From contig JAHYJW010000004.1 in NCBI GenBank assembly GCA_019428815.1, forward strand, positions 1-61,873: DNA of 61,873 nucleotides. The letters run 5' to 3'. Below, piece by piece: positions 47,764 to 58,359 of this stretch (position 1 is its first letter; each line of letters begins with the position of its first letter). The stretch comes from Patescibacteria group bacterium. Lineage in GTDB: Archaea > Nanobdellota > Nanobdellia > Pacearchaeales > GW2011-AR1. Position numbers and translations under genes: made by a program. A model generated the notes under the pieces. The model was not told the origin of the DNA. It saw only the letters and a program-made list of their open reading frames with translations, and searched no databases.

Positions 47764-48561
47764 TTATTCTATATCTAAATAGAAATAATAAGTTGTGGTA
47801 TCAATATCGGTTCCCCTCCCATCTTCAAGAACAACCATCTGGAAGTCATGTGAACGGTTATCAAAACCCAATTTCTCAACTTCTAAAAGTGCTGTAAAGA
47901 CTACACTTCTGGAAGTAGGTTCATAAAGAAGTACATTTTGAAAAACCTCTCCTGCTTCATATGTAAGAAGTTTTGCCGTTGGACACAATGCATTAAATTC
48001 TAAGCTCGAGGTATAAAAAACACGATGGTCTTCAGAAATAAATGTATCATTTACACCATCCCCTGCATAACCTGGGATGTTAAACATGTTATGAAGCTGG
48101 GTATAATTAAGACCATTTTGGCTAACTAATCCACTTCCTCCAGGTGTGTTTGGTGTTTCTGCTCCAAATGTTCCGGCAGCAGTAAGATTAAAACACATTA
48201 TATCTAACCATTCTATACCTGTTCCGTTTGTACTTGCATAAACCTGTCCTCTTGGATGTGCTTGACTCCAATTATACATGATATTACTACTTGCATCTGC
48301 TAATCGGATTGTACCGCTAACATTCCCAAAGTAACCTTGCCAGGTCTTAGTAGTTGAAAAACTATGTAGGACTAGTTCTGTTAGATTACCTGCAAAGGCA
48401 TCATGTGATCCTGGAGCTTCGATAGGCGCTGTGGTTGATGAACCCTCTTCTACTCCTGCTCCCTGAATCTCAGCAAAAACAAAAGGAGTCATAGACAAGA
48501 TTAAAACTATACTCGAAACTATCAAAAGAATTCCGTACACACTTTTATTATCTTTTTTCAT
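47764..48561 (-). CDS. Secreted protein with the same domain
   Basis: WQGYFGNVSGTIRLADASSNIMYNWSQAHPRGQVYASTNGTGIEWLDIMCFN ... HDFQMVVLEDG...YYFYLDIE. Confidence 0.75.
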   Translation of the reverse strand: MKKDNKSVYGILLIVSSIVLILSMTPFVFAEIQGAGVEEGSSTTAPIEAPGSHDAFAGNLTELVLHSFSTTKTWQGYFGNVSGTIRLADASSNIMYNWSQAHPRGQVYASTNGTGIEWLDIMCFNLTAAGTFGAETPNTPGGSGLVSQNGLNYTQLHNMFNIPGYAGDGVNDTFISEDHRVFYTSSLEFNALCPTAKLLTYEAGEVFQNVLLYEPTSRSVVFTALLEVEKLGFDNRSHDFQMVVLEDGRGTDIDTTTYYFYLDIE

Positions 48562-48744
48562 ATCACCCCTCCTTTTTATTTAGTTTAATTAATAACAAAT
48601 TAGATTAATTAACAATAATCAGTTTATAAATTTTTTGAATTAAGAAGTTTTATTTAACAAACAAAGACAATAACCTGAATATTAAGGAAACTCTCCTTTA
48701 TTAAACAAAAACAAATTTAGAAAAATGGTTAACCCCTATTAATT

Positions 48745-51700
48745 TTAGATTATTTCTGTATAAAAAACAACACTTTTTTTCCCATTACCTCCATATTCTC
48801 TTAAACTCGCGGGGATTCGCATTTCATAATCATAGGTTCCGTAGGTCCCTTCTTGTTGAAGGTTGATTTCAGTTACAAAAACAACATCTTCTTTATCTAA
48901 CCCCCCAAAAGATCCATCGGTGTCTTTAGAATAATCCCATAAAATTCCAGTAAGAAAATTACTACTATTAATAGAAATAGTTATAGGAATATTAAGAATT
49001 TCATTATTGAATACTAACAATGTCGTGGTATTTTTAACCTCTCCCTCTTCTAAATAAAGCTCTGAAATCGAATCCTGAAAATTAGACATATTCAAAAATT
49101 CATCTAGTTTAGAAAAATCCAAAGAAGAAACTCCCCCAGAAACATTTCTTCCTAAAGCTTGAAGATTAAACCAATAAATTAGGGAATCAACATTTGTTGC
49201 ATAAATGTTGCCCCCCTCGTTATTAGTCGCAAACCACCTAATAATCTTTGAACCATTTTGATTTTCTAATTCAAAAGTACTCTCAGAGGTTAGTTCTCCA
49301 TAAAAAAAATGCCAACTACCAACAGTAATTGATTTATTTGCAATGTTGTTTTCTTTTGTCACCTCTTCTATTTCACCGTCCGGATCAATAACCACAAATA
49401 AATTTGAAGTTCCCATAATGGCATTCCACAAAATAGAAAGGGTATAGTTTTCTAAAGCCCCAAAGGGAGCTATGAATAAATCTTCACCAAGCTGAACTCC
49501 GTCTATTTGAGGATCTCCTAAAAAAAATCTGACAGTTACATTTGGTACAGTAACGTTAACTAAGTTATAAAGAACGGCACTTAAATTAACAGTTTCGTTT
49601 TCAACAGGGGAATTAGTATCAAAGGTTATTTCTTCTGAACTTACAAAAAGGTCTGGTAAAGTAACATTAAACATCCTTGTTTCTGACCATTCAAAATTTC
49701 CAGCCTGATCCAAACATGTAACATTCCAAAGATGTTCTCCTAAAGAATAATTTCCAAGAATAACCTCTATAGAAGTCCCATTTTCTAGATTTATCTCTGA
49801 GGCATTTAGAATATTATCTACATAGAGTCTACATCTCAAATTTGGAGAAAAGTTGTCTTGAGCACTAAAATTAAAAAATACTGTTCTCAGGGTATTAGTC
49901 TGATTTAAAGGGTAATTTAAAGAAACAATTGGGGGAGTTAAGTCGATAGTAAAATTAAAAGGTTCTGGTGAGAAGGTATTAAAATCTGGGAAAACATCAG
50001 TACATAAAACAGTCCAATTATGCATTCCCTCTAAAATTCCTTCCACAATAAAAGAGTTATTAATATTTGCAACCAACTCTGGAGAAGAAATTGTTTTATT
50101 AAATCCACCATCTAAATAAAGGGAACAACTCGAAAGACCAATTGCATCTTCTGGAAGATAAATAAATTCAATGGTAGAAGAATTTAAATGTCCGTAATTA
50201 ACAGGTTCAAAAAGAGTTACTTTCGGGGGGGCGTAGATAGTAAAATTTCTTTCCCCACTTAGATTTTGGTTCTTCGCCATATCTCTACATCTTACCTGCC
50301 AAGTGTAGTTTCCATCTGATCTTGAAACATTTAATTGATTCAGGCTTCCGTTGGTTATACTTAAATTTTCATAAATTGGGATTTCATTTAATAAAAAATC
50401 ACAACTTAATGGAAAATCCATGTTATCTATTACTCTAAATTGAAAATTAATTTCGTTCCAATCGAGAGTTTCATTTTTTTCGGGGGATATTAAACTAATT
50501 TCTGGGGGTGCAGTATCTATAGTAAATACCCAAGTTTCTGTATGCCCTTCTAAGTCGGTTTTATCTTTAACTGAAACAAACCAAGAGTAGGTTCCATCTT
50601 CTAAGGTGACTGTAAAATTATTCTCTGCGTCGTTTTCAACAAAGGTTTGATTTGTCATATAAGGTTCACCATTAATCAAAAGCGTTGCATTAGATATATC
50701 GTCATTGTCATCAATCACAAAATAAGTAAGGTTTAGTGTAGAAGAATTATGAAAGGAATTATTTGGAGGAGAAATCAGTTCTACAAGGGGTGCAAAAGAC
50801 AGTATAAAGAATCTTGTTTCTGAAACCTGATAGTTCCCTGCAGGATCTTGACATGTAACATTCCAGTTTTTATTTCCTCCTTCTTCAAAATAAACTTCTC
50901 GGGAAGTAAGTGTTGCATTTGTTGCATTAAAAGAATCAACGACAATGCCATTTACATTTATATCACAAAAAAGATTTTCTGCGAGGTTATCTGTGACTGT
51001 ATAATTAAATTCTACTGTTGAAGAGAAAATATTTTCTTGATCTTCTGGAGAATTAAGGGTTATATTAGGTGACAAAGTATCTACATAAAATTTTCTTTGA
51101 GAAGCAGTTCCCACTAAACCCTGACTATCTGTAACATTAACAGTCCAGTTGTAAATTCCATCACTTAAATTTAAAGTAAAATTATTTATCTCCCCGATGG
51201 TTACAGGAGTTTGGTTTGTCATATAAATTTCCCCATTAATAATTAAAGTAGAATTAACAACTAAATTACTTGAATTATTAACTTGATATTCCAAAAAAAA
51301 TGTTGAGGTATTAAACCAAGTATTATTGGGGGTTATAAGAGTTACATAAGGGGGCATTTCTTCTTCAGTTATTGTAACCTTTCTTGTTGTTTCTCCTATT
51401 TCCAAATCAAAAAGAGAATTTGCAACACATCTTAGATTATTAACAGAGGCTAAGTTACCTCTTAAAGTGAAATTAGTATTTATTAATTCTTGACCAATAT
51501 CCCCTAAATTATGAGGATTTGTTTCTCCTTGTGCTAAAATAAGATTTCCCGAAGAAGAAATATTCTGCCACCCTTGCTGTGAGGTGTTATACTGAAGATA
51601 AACATTAGTCTCAGAACAAAAACCAATAGTACATGAAACTGAACAAGTTGCATTAAACTCTTCACTAGTTGAGATATTAATATCTTCTACAGGATAAATT

Positions 51701-54700
51701 AAATCTGTTTCCAAAAATCCTTCGGTGGTGATATTCAAATCAACCCCAGAATCTGGATCAAAGGGATTATCCCAAATATGGATTAAAGTGGTCTCTCTAC
51801 TAGGATTTCCGTCGGCATTGTAAGCATTTACAAGAAGCATTAAACGATCTTCAGGATTTAAATAAAGGTCTTCGGTTATACAATCTGAAACAGTTTCAGA
51901 AGTATATGCAGAAACAATTTTTCCGCCTGTTCCGTCGTTACCATAAGAACAAATCAGGGTATCTTCGGAAGAGTTAGTTACATAAAGTTTCCAAGTTAAT
52001 CTATATCTATCTATATTAGCTGTGTTTTGGAAAAGAGAGTGAAATGTTACAGGGCTACTTGCATGTATAATCGCACCATTATGGCCCATGTAATAAGAAG
52101 TAGCTTTAACAAGATTAAGAAGTGTCCCGGAATAAGAACTAAAACTTGCAGAATTTGAAGTACCATCTTTAGCACCACTAAGAATTATTTCAGCAAGGGT
52201 ATTTCCCGTAAAATTTTGAGTAAATGTTTCATAAAAAGTTTGGGGAATCATTTCCCGCGAGATATTTATATTAACTATCCAACTCTCGCTCCAACCTATC
52301 AAACCTCCAGCATCAGTACAAGAAACACTCCAGTTATAGGTTCCATTTGAAGCGTAAAGATCAAAGAACAAGGGAGTATCTTTAAAGATTATATAATCTG
52401 TTTGTTTAAGTTCGTCATTTAAGTAAATAGAACAATTTTGAATTGGAGATTCATCTGAAACGTTATATTGAAAAGTTAAGTTGAAATCATTAGTAATTGT
52501 AGATCCATTAGACGGAGAGATTAAATTAACAACTGGCTCTGTAGTATCAAAAGAAAAAGTTCGGTTTGAAAAAGAAAATTCACATCCATTAAAATCGTCA
52601 CAACATTGTATATTCCACAAGTAATTTCCCTGTTGAGAATAAGTTTTATTAAAATAGTTATATTCCCCATTTAGGATTAAGGTTTGATTGGTTTTATTCA
52701 TATGCCAATTTCCTGTAGAATTATCCCAAAGACTACAATTTAGAAAGTTGTCTGAAGAAAGAGGAGTATAATTAAAGATAACATCATAAGAATTTAAAAT
52801 TGCTTGATGAAATGGGGAATTTAAGGTCACAGAAAGATTCCCTAATTCCGGTACTTCATAACTCACATTAAAGAATAAAACGTCAAAAGACCAGGTTCTT
52901 GTTTGCCTGTTATTTGCACTATAAGCTTGAGTTCTTGCCATCGCTCTGGCTCCTGTTGATCCAAAAAAATTAGAACACTGCCAATTAAAATCAGATGTTA
53001 CGTTAATACATTCAAATGAGGTGGGTTCAGAGACATAACAACTTGCAAGAGTATTGCTCGACCAGGTTGTTCCACTATCATTACTAACATCTACATAACA
53101 AGTACTCTCTCCGTCCGGAGCTCCCCAGAACTTATAACAAATTTCAACACTGGTAATGGTTTCACAATCTGTAATCCCGGAATTATAAGAGGCTATTTTT
53201 ATTCCCCCATATTCTCGCGTATTACCAAAACGATAAGATTGGGCGGTTTCGTAATTTGAATCATCACAGCTTACTCTATCCCCTGAAGAAGAACATGAAG
53301 AAGGATAAAATCCCTCACAGTTTAAATCAAAGGTATCCCTATTACCTTGTAAACTCTGTCGTGAACATTCTTGAGCTCTAAGTTCAACGCTTCCCCCAGG
53401 ATATGCGAGAGGGTCAACTATGTAATCAAATTCTAAGGTACCCCCTATAATCTTTAAATCAAAACCATCTTGACTAGAGTCTAAACCAAATAAATAAATT
53501 GAATTTGGGCTATGCTCAGAGATCTCGGTTATCTCTCCTACGATATCTTCCCCACCTAATTCATAAACCTTAATTTGAGGATCTCCAGAGATTATCCTTG
53601 GATAAAATTTAATGTAATTCAAAAAAGATAAATTTTGTTCAAAGATAACTCTCACATATTCTCCATCATTTATGGGGGGGCTCCAGATACCATCTAAGTT
53701 TTTAACTTCCTCATAGATATTTGAAATAAAATTTTTTTCTGAATCTAAATGTTCAGCACTAGCAACCTCAATTATAATCTCAAAGGTTTGGGTTGATAAT
53801 TGTGGGATAACCCATTCAAGATAATCGTAGAACCCGTCCCCATCTTTATCTTGCAAATTAAAACTATCAATAAAAGAATCTTCTTCAACCCAGAAGATTT
53901 TTATTCTAGAGGGATCCCTAATCTTAAAAGAATTTTCTAAAGAGGTAAAAACTAAAACATCTTCGTATAAAGTACTACTTGGACTAGTTGCAGTAATCAT
54001 CTTACCATTAGGAATTTTCTTTTCTTTAGAATAGGGGGCGGGAGTCTCATAAGTGATCCAATATTCTGCGCTAAGATTATCTACATCAAAGGTTACTTGG
54101 ATTTTTTTATTTTCAGAAAAATTTTTCTCTCCTAAAATGTTTAGCCAAGAAAAAAGGTTTTTTATAAAATTTTTTTCTCCTTCAGGGGAGATTACTTCTT
54201 CTTTCATATAAATCTCAAGTTCTTCAGTTTGATTATACAAAATCTTATTTACAAGAATCTTGTCAGATTCTAGGGGGATAAAAAAAGAGAAATTTCCTAA
54301 AAAACTAGGAAACACCTCCTCATTCCAGGATACCGGCTCATCTAGTTTAGTTTTATAATCTAAGGGAGAATTCTGTTCTAAGATAAGGTTACAGGAATTG
54401 TTACAACCTCCTGTTAAAAAAGAACTTTCTTCTTCAATTATTTTTTCCCTAACAGAAAGATACAAATCTTCTCTGCCTTTAGAAGTTTGTAAAGTGAGGG
54501 TATAATTACCTATTTCATTTAAAGGAAAAATAAGAATCTCACTTGAACCTTCTTTTAGATAAGTTGAAGAGGGGGTTTTAACTCTTAAGATAAAATCACC
54601 CTGATCTCTTAAATCTAAACGAAAAAAATCATCAAGATTATAATAAAGGACTGAACCTGCTGAAAAAATCGAAAGATTATTTAAAAGAATTATAAAACAG

Positions 54701-54759
54701 AATAAAAAAAAGACAGATAATGCTAATATCCCCCGTTTGATTAACCTCTTTTTATTCAT
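48745..54759 (-). CDS. Giant secreted protein (2004 aa) with about eight Ig-like modules, CARDB-like domain and shared C-terminal domain
   Basis: N-terminal signal; repeated P.V.L.SP.n......W.V.C.D..G modules; PDLFVSSEEITFDTNSPVENETVNLSA; GSWHFFYGELTSESTFEL...GNIYATNVDSLIYW. Confidence 0.85.
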   Translation of the reverse strand: MNKKRLIKRGILALSVFFLFCFIILLNNLSIFSAGSVLYYNLDDFFRLDLRDQGDFILRVKTPSSTYLKEGSSEILIFPLNEIGNYTLTLQTSKGREDLYLSVREKIIEEESSFLTGGCNNSCNLILEQNSPLDYKTKLDEPVSWNEEVFPSFLGNFSFFIPLESDKILVNKILYNQTEELEIYMKEEVISPEGEKNFIKNLFSWLNILGEKNFSENKKIQVTFDVDNLSAEYWITYETPAPYSKEKKIPNGKMITATSPSSTLYEDVLVFTSLENSFKIRDPSRIKIFWVEEDSFIDSFNLQDKDGDGFYDYLEWVIPQLSTQTFEIIIEVASAEHLDSEKNFISNIYEEVKNLDGIWSPPINDGEYVRVIFEQNLSFLNYIKFYPRIISGDPQIKVYELGGEDIVGEITEISEHSPNSIYLFGLDSSQDGFDLKIIGGTLEFDYIVDPLAYPGGSVELRAQECSRQSLQGNRDTFDLNCEGFYPSSCSSSGDRVSCDDSNYETAQSYRFGNTREYGGIKIASYNSGITDCETITSVEICYKFWGAPDGESTCYVDVSNDSGTTWSSNTLASCYVSEPTSFECINVTSDFNWQCSNFFGSTGARAMARTQAYSANNRQTRTWSFDVLFFNVSYEVPELGNLSVTLNSPFHQAILNSYDVIFNYTPLSSDNFLNCSLWDNSTGNWHMNKTNQTLILNGEYNYFNKTYSQQGNYLWNIQCCDDFNGCEFSFSNRTFSFDTTEPVVNLISPSNGSTITNDFNLTFQYNVSDESPIQNCSIYLNDELKQTDYIIFKDTPLFFDLYASNGTYNWSVSCTDAGGLIGWSESWIVNINISREMIPQTFYETFTQNFTGNTLAEIILSGAKDGTSNSASFSSYSGTLLNLVKATSYYMGHNGAIIHASSPVTFHSLFQNTANIDRYRLTWKLYVTNSSEDTLICSYGNDGTGGKIVSAYTSETVSDCITEDLYLNPEDRLMLLVNAYNADGNPSRETTLIHIWDNPFDPDSGVDLNITTEGFLETDLIYPVEDINISTSEEFNATCSVSCTIGFCSETNVYLQYNTSQQGWQNISSSGNLILAQGETNPHNLGDIGQELINTNFTLRGNLASVNNLRCVANSLFDLEIGETTRKVTITEEEMPPYVTLITPNNTWFNTSTFFLEYQVNNSSNLVVNSTLIINGEIYMTNQTPVTIGEINNFTLNLSDGIYNWTVNVTDSQGLVGTASQRKFYVDTLSPNITLNSPEDQENIFSSTVEFNYTVTDNLAENLFCDINVNGIVVDSFNATNATLTSREVYFEEGGNKNWNVTCQDPAGNYQVSETRFFILSFAPLVELISPPNNSFHNSSTLNLTYFVIDDNDDISNATLLINGEPYMTNQTFVENDAENNFTVTLEDGTYSWFVSVKDKTDLEGHTETWVFTIDTAPPEISLISPEKNETLDWNEINFQFRVIDNMDFPLSCDFLLNEIPIYENLSITNGSLNQLNVSRSDGNYTWQVRCRDMAKNQNLSGERNFTIYAPPKVTLFEPVNYGHLNSSTIEFIYLPEDAIGLSSCSLYLDGGFNKTISSPELVANINNSFIVEGILEGMHNWTVLCTDVFPDFNTFSPEPFNFTIDLTPPIVSLNYPLNQTNTLRTVFFNFSAQDNFSPNLRCRLYVDNILNASEINLENGTSIEVILGNYSLGEHLWNVTCLDQAGNFEWSETRMFNVTLPDLFVSSEEITFDTNSPVENETVNLSAVLYNLVNVTVPNVTVRFFLGDPQIDGVQLGEDLFIAPFGALENYTLSILWNAIMGTSNLFVVIDPDGEIEEVTKENNIANKSITVGSWHFFYGELTSESTFELENQNGSKIIRWFATNNEGGNIYATNVDSLIYWFNLQALGRNVSGGVSSLDFSKLDEFLNMSNFQDSISELYLEEGEVKNTTTLLVFNNEILNIPITISINSSNFLTGILWDYSKDTDGSFGGLDKEDVVFVTEINLQQEGTYGTYDYEMRIPASLREYGGNGKKSVVFYTEII

Positions 54760-54895
54760 TTTTGTATTTTTAATCTGATAATTCCATTTAATTAAATTTA
54801 TTCTTTAAATTGCCCTATTTTTTTGAAATTCAAAGGTTTATGAAACATCCCCTCTTAAAATATCCCCCAAATATTCAAGATTTTAACAACAGATT

Positions 54896-56992
54896 TTAAG
54901 AGTCTTTTAGGAACTTATGTAAATCCTCTAAAGTTCCATATACTTTCTTTTTTGATGAGTATGGAAGAGATTTATATTTCTCTGATATTTCAAGATAAGT
55001 TTTTTCTGATTCTTCCTTTTTTCCTTTAGAAGAAAAAGATCTTGCTTCATTTGATTTTTGAATAATCTCTTCAACTAACTTAAGAGACCGATTTCTCAAT
55101 TTAATAAATCCTAAATAGAAAACTGCGATTAAAATCAAAAGGACTACTAATGAAACCCCCATAGAAATTTCATCTAAATCTTCTAGTACTAAAAACCCGG
55201 TTATTCCGGTTCCAGATGTTTTAGTTTCAGGAGGAAGGTAAACAATCCCAAATAAAATTTCTTCTAAAGAATCTAATTCTACTTCTTTTTCTATAAAGTA
55301 ACTTATTTCCTTAGTATCTGCAGAAAAAGAAATAACCAATTCTTTAATAGTTTGATAATTTTTATTTTTAATAGACAATTCGGAGATACTTTCAACAACA
55401 CCCCTTGGGAGAACTTCTAAAAAGATAAAACTATCAGTTTTATTTAAGGTTCCTCCAATTTCTCTAATTAAGAGAAATACGTCTTTATCTACGCCCCCCA
55501 TTTGTTGAATATTTATATTAATAGCTCTTGTTTTTACAGAGATTCCTCTTTCTGTTATTATTGCACTAGACTTTCTAATCATCCTGCTATCAAAATTATC
55601 AAGAGCATAGGGAATTATCTCTAGGTATAATCTCTCAATAGTTTCTTCACTAAAAACTTCATCAATTACTCTTTCTTCTTGAATAAAGATATTTTCAGGG
55701 AAATTTTTTCTAAGATTAGCTAATTTAATCCTAGAAGAACTTAACTTATTTTCTAATTCATTCTCATTTAGATTTTGAGTTTTGAATAATTCTATTTCAT
55801 TTTTAATAGAGTTCATATTTGAAAAAGTCCTATCAATTTCTTGGAAGATACCTAATCTCTCAACAATCTCCTTTTTTTCATTTTCAGAATTTTTAAAAGA
55901 AGACTCTATACTTTTCATCTCTGAATAAATGTTTTCTAATTCAATGAGAAGACTTTCTACACGGGGAATTAAAGAAAGAGAAAGGCCTCCTTCGTTAGGA
56001 TTAATGTCTTCTCTTAAAACAGTTACCTCAATTGTTCTAGAAAGATCCCCTATATTTCCTGCATCGTCGACAGCGGAAATTTTATAATAATAAGTTTTAC
56101 CTTTTTCGACAAAGGCATCTAAAAAAGATTTTTTTTCAACAAATCTATAAAAATCGGATTTATCTAATGTAGGGGATTCAGACCTATAAATATTAAATCC
56201 TAAGACGTCTTCTTCTAAATACCACTCCAAAAAAGCTTCGCCTTTTCTTCCTTCGCTTCTAATACTCTGAATAGTGGAAGGCTTTAAAGTATCAATAAGA
56301 AAAACATTTCCAGAGGATATTTTAGTTCCAATTCTTCCCTCTAAGTCTGTTCCTTTAAAAGAAAAAGAACCAACAGCATTGCCCAAATTTCCTGGGATAA
56401 TTAGATAACTAAACCAATTTTGACCAGAGCCAGAAAAAGGAAGAGGGATATAATCGACCCCATTAAAAGAGTATTTGATTTCAGGAACTTCTGAAAGTGA
56501 ACGAGAGGTAGTTAACATTACTTTATAACTCCCCCCCTTCAAAGGCGGGGTTTCTAAAAAAGAGATTCTTGCAGAAACTAAAGGATTAACATAAAAATTT
56601 AATTCTAATTCTGGACTAAAACTGTTTTCATTATCATAAGCACAAATAACATAAAGAGAAAAAATGCCCTGATCTAATCCAAAAAAAGACTTTTCGTGTA
56701 AAAGTCCGTAATTTTCAAAGTTGCCCTCCATTGAGTTGTAATTTTTTCCAGAAGAAGAGTCATATTTGCAAAGGGATTCTTCATTTGTTAAGATTCTTAT
56801 CATCGCATTATTCCATTTCCATCCTCCAAGAGGAATTGAACTTCCAAAATCGTAGGCAAGCGGATCCTCTAGAGAAACATTAAAACTATACTCTAAAACA
56901 GGAGGAGATGATGCAAAAAGATTTTGTGATAAAAAAAGGATTATAAAAAACGAAAGAAATGCCTTAAGTAAAATACGAGATTTATTTTTCAT
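54896..56992 (-). CDS. Membrane-anchored exoprotein with FN3-like domain, coiled coil, TM and cytoplasmic helical tail
   Basis: Signal peptide; FN3-like segment (EAFLEWYLEEDVLGFNIYRSESPTLDK...YYYKISAVDDAGNIGD); near-C-terminal TM; helical tail. Confidence 0.75.
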   Translation of the reverse strand: MKNKSRILLKAFLSFFIILFLSQNLFASSPPVLEYSFNVSLEDPLAYDFGSSIPLGGWKWNNAMIRILTNEESLCKYDSSSGKNYNSMEGNFENYGLLHEKSFFGLDQGIFSLYVICAYDNENSFSPELELNFYVNPLVSARISFLETPPLKGGSYKVMLTTSRSLSEVPEIKYSFNGVDYIPLPFSGSGQNWFSYLIIPGNLGNAVGSFSFKGTDLEGRIGTKISSGNVFLIDTLKPSTIQSIRSEGRKGEAFLEWYLEEDVLGFNIYRSESPTLDKSDFYRFVEKKSFLDAFVEKGKTYYYKISAVDDAGNIGDLSRTIEVTVLREDINPNEGGLSLSLIPRVESLLIELENIYSEMKSIESSFKNSENEKKEIVERLGIFQEIDRTFSNMNSIKNEIELFKTQNLNENELENKLSSSRIKLANLRKNFPENIFIQEERVIDEVFSEETIERLYLEIIPYALDNFDSRMIRKSSAIITERGISVKTRAININIQQMGGVDKDVFLLIREIGGTLNKTDSFIFLEVLPRGVVESISELSIKNKNYQTIKELVISFSADTKEISYFIEKEVELDSLEEILFGIVYLPPETKTSGTGITGFLVLEDLDEISMGVSLVVLLILIAVFYLGFIKLRNRSLKLVEEIIQKSNEARSFSSKGKKEESEKTYLEISEKYKSLPYSSKKKVYGTLEDLHKFLKDS

Positions 56993-58196
56993 GTTTCTTT
57001 AATAAAAATTCAAATTTTTTTAGGTACCTCCTTTTTTCTTTTCGGATACTATAAATTAAAAAGATTAAGGTAAGTATTGCGATTCCATAAATAAAGAGGG
57101 TTAAAAATGCGGGATCAACTCCCCTTTTTTCAACATTCATGATCGCCGCAGATTCAAAGGTCTTTTTTTTATCATAAAAAACCCTCCCCGTAATTATGTG
57201 TCTGCCTGGATCTTCGGGAGTAAAGAAAAAAGTAAAGTTCTCAGTTCCACTTTCGGGGACGATGATTTCCTCGCTTTCTAGAAGCCTAATTATTCTTCCT
57301 CCGAGAGATATTTCACCCTTGAATCTAGCTACTACATTTTTTTCTCCGATATTTTCAAATTCTATTTCAATTGGGACTGTCTCTCTCACTTCTGTCCAAA
57401 GTGTAGTATAAATTCCTTTTATAATCCCCTTTGCTCTTAACTCTCCAGGCTCAAGAATATCAAATGTTAAGAAATCGGAGGCTAAACATTCAATTACTGA
57501 AAATTCTGCCCAATATTGCATCTTATCGAGATAACGACTGGGAAATTTAAAAGATAATTTTTTTTCTTGTGTAGGAGTGATCTCTTCCCCCCGAATAGAT
57601 GATGTATCAATCAAGTTTAACATTTCATTATCCCATATCTCGATTTCTACTAAAGGTTTAAGGCGAATATTTCCTTTATTCAAAACATCAACACTAAAAA
57701 CAATGTCGTCCCCTTGTTCAACAGATTCTACATAAAAATTTCTTGCTCGACAATCAACATATTCAATGTCTGTTACTTCTACAAGGATAGCAACATCAAG
57801 AACAGTTTTAACAAAGCCTGTTGCCATTCCGTCTTCAGTAGGGCTGTCAATAGCATCTACAAAAAGTCTAAGATATCCGGTATAATTTCCGTTAGGCATG
57901 TCTTCTGGAGGAGAAACAGAAACAGTGATCAATTGAGAATTCTCTTTGGAAATCTCAAATTCTGATTGAGAAAAATTAAGCCAACTTGAAATCTGGCCTC
58001 GGGGTTCTAAAGAAACCATTACTAATTCATCAGAACCAAAAGTAACCCGTATATTCCTTTCAGCATATCCCCCCCTTAAGACTCTTTCATAATTTAAATT
58101 TCCGGGACTAACCCCCAAGATAGCTGCACTTGTAGTTTCTACTAAAATAATCAGTATCAAAAAACTAAATAAAATTCTAATTTTCATTTTTTTCAT
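56982..58196 (-). CDS. Membrane-anchored beta-sandwich exoprotein
   Basis: Signal peptide; AILGVSPGNLNYERVLRGGYAERNIRVTF...; C-terminal TM with short basic tail. Confidence 0.75.
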   Translation of the reverse strand: MKKMKIRILFSFLILIILVETTSAAILGVSPGNLNYERVLRGGYAERNIRVTFGSDELVMVSLEPRGQISSWLNFSQSEFEISKENSQLITVSVSPPEDMPNGNYTGYLRLFVDAIDSPTEDGMATGFVKTVLDVAILVEVTDIEYVDCRARNFYVESVEQGDDIVFSVDVLNKGNIRLKPLVEIEIWDNEMLNLIDTSSIRGEEITPTQEKKLSFKFPSRYLDKMQYWAEFSVIECLASDFLTFDILEPGELRAKGIIKGIYTTLWTEVRETVPIEIEFENIGEKNVVARFKGEISLGGRIIRLLESEEIIVPESGTENFTFFFTPEDPGRHIITGRVFYDKKKTFESAAIMNVEKRGVDPAFLTLFIYGIAILTLIFLIYSIRKEKRRYLKKFEFLLKKHEK

Positions 58197-58359
58197 TATT
58201 TTTTTTGTCTAATATCCAGTAAATAACAATATTCCTGATTATCTCAGCCTTAGTATTTCCCAGAATTCCTTTATACTTCTCTATTTGTCCAATTTGATGA
58301 GAACTAAATGTTACGGGGATTTTTTCTTTCTTAGACACTTTTGGGGAACCTTTAGACAT
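58177..58359 (-). CDS. Small ribbon-helix-helix-like DNA-binding protein
   Basis: IPVTFSSHQIGQIEKYKGILGNTKAEIIRNIVIYWILDKK. Confidence 0.65.
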   Translation of the reverse strand: MSKGSPKVSKKEKIPVTFSSHQIGQIEKYKGILGNTKAEIIRNIVIYWILDKKNNEKNEN

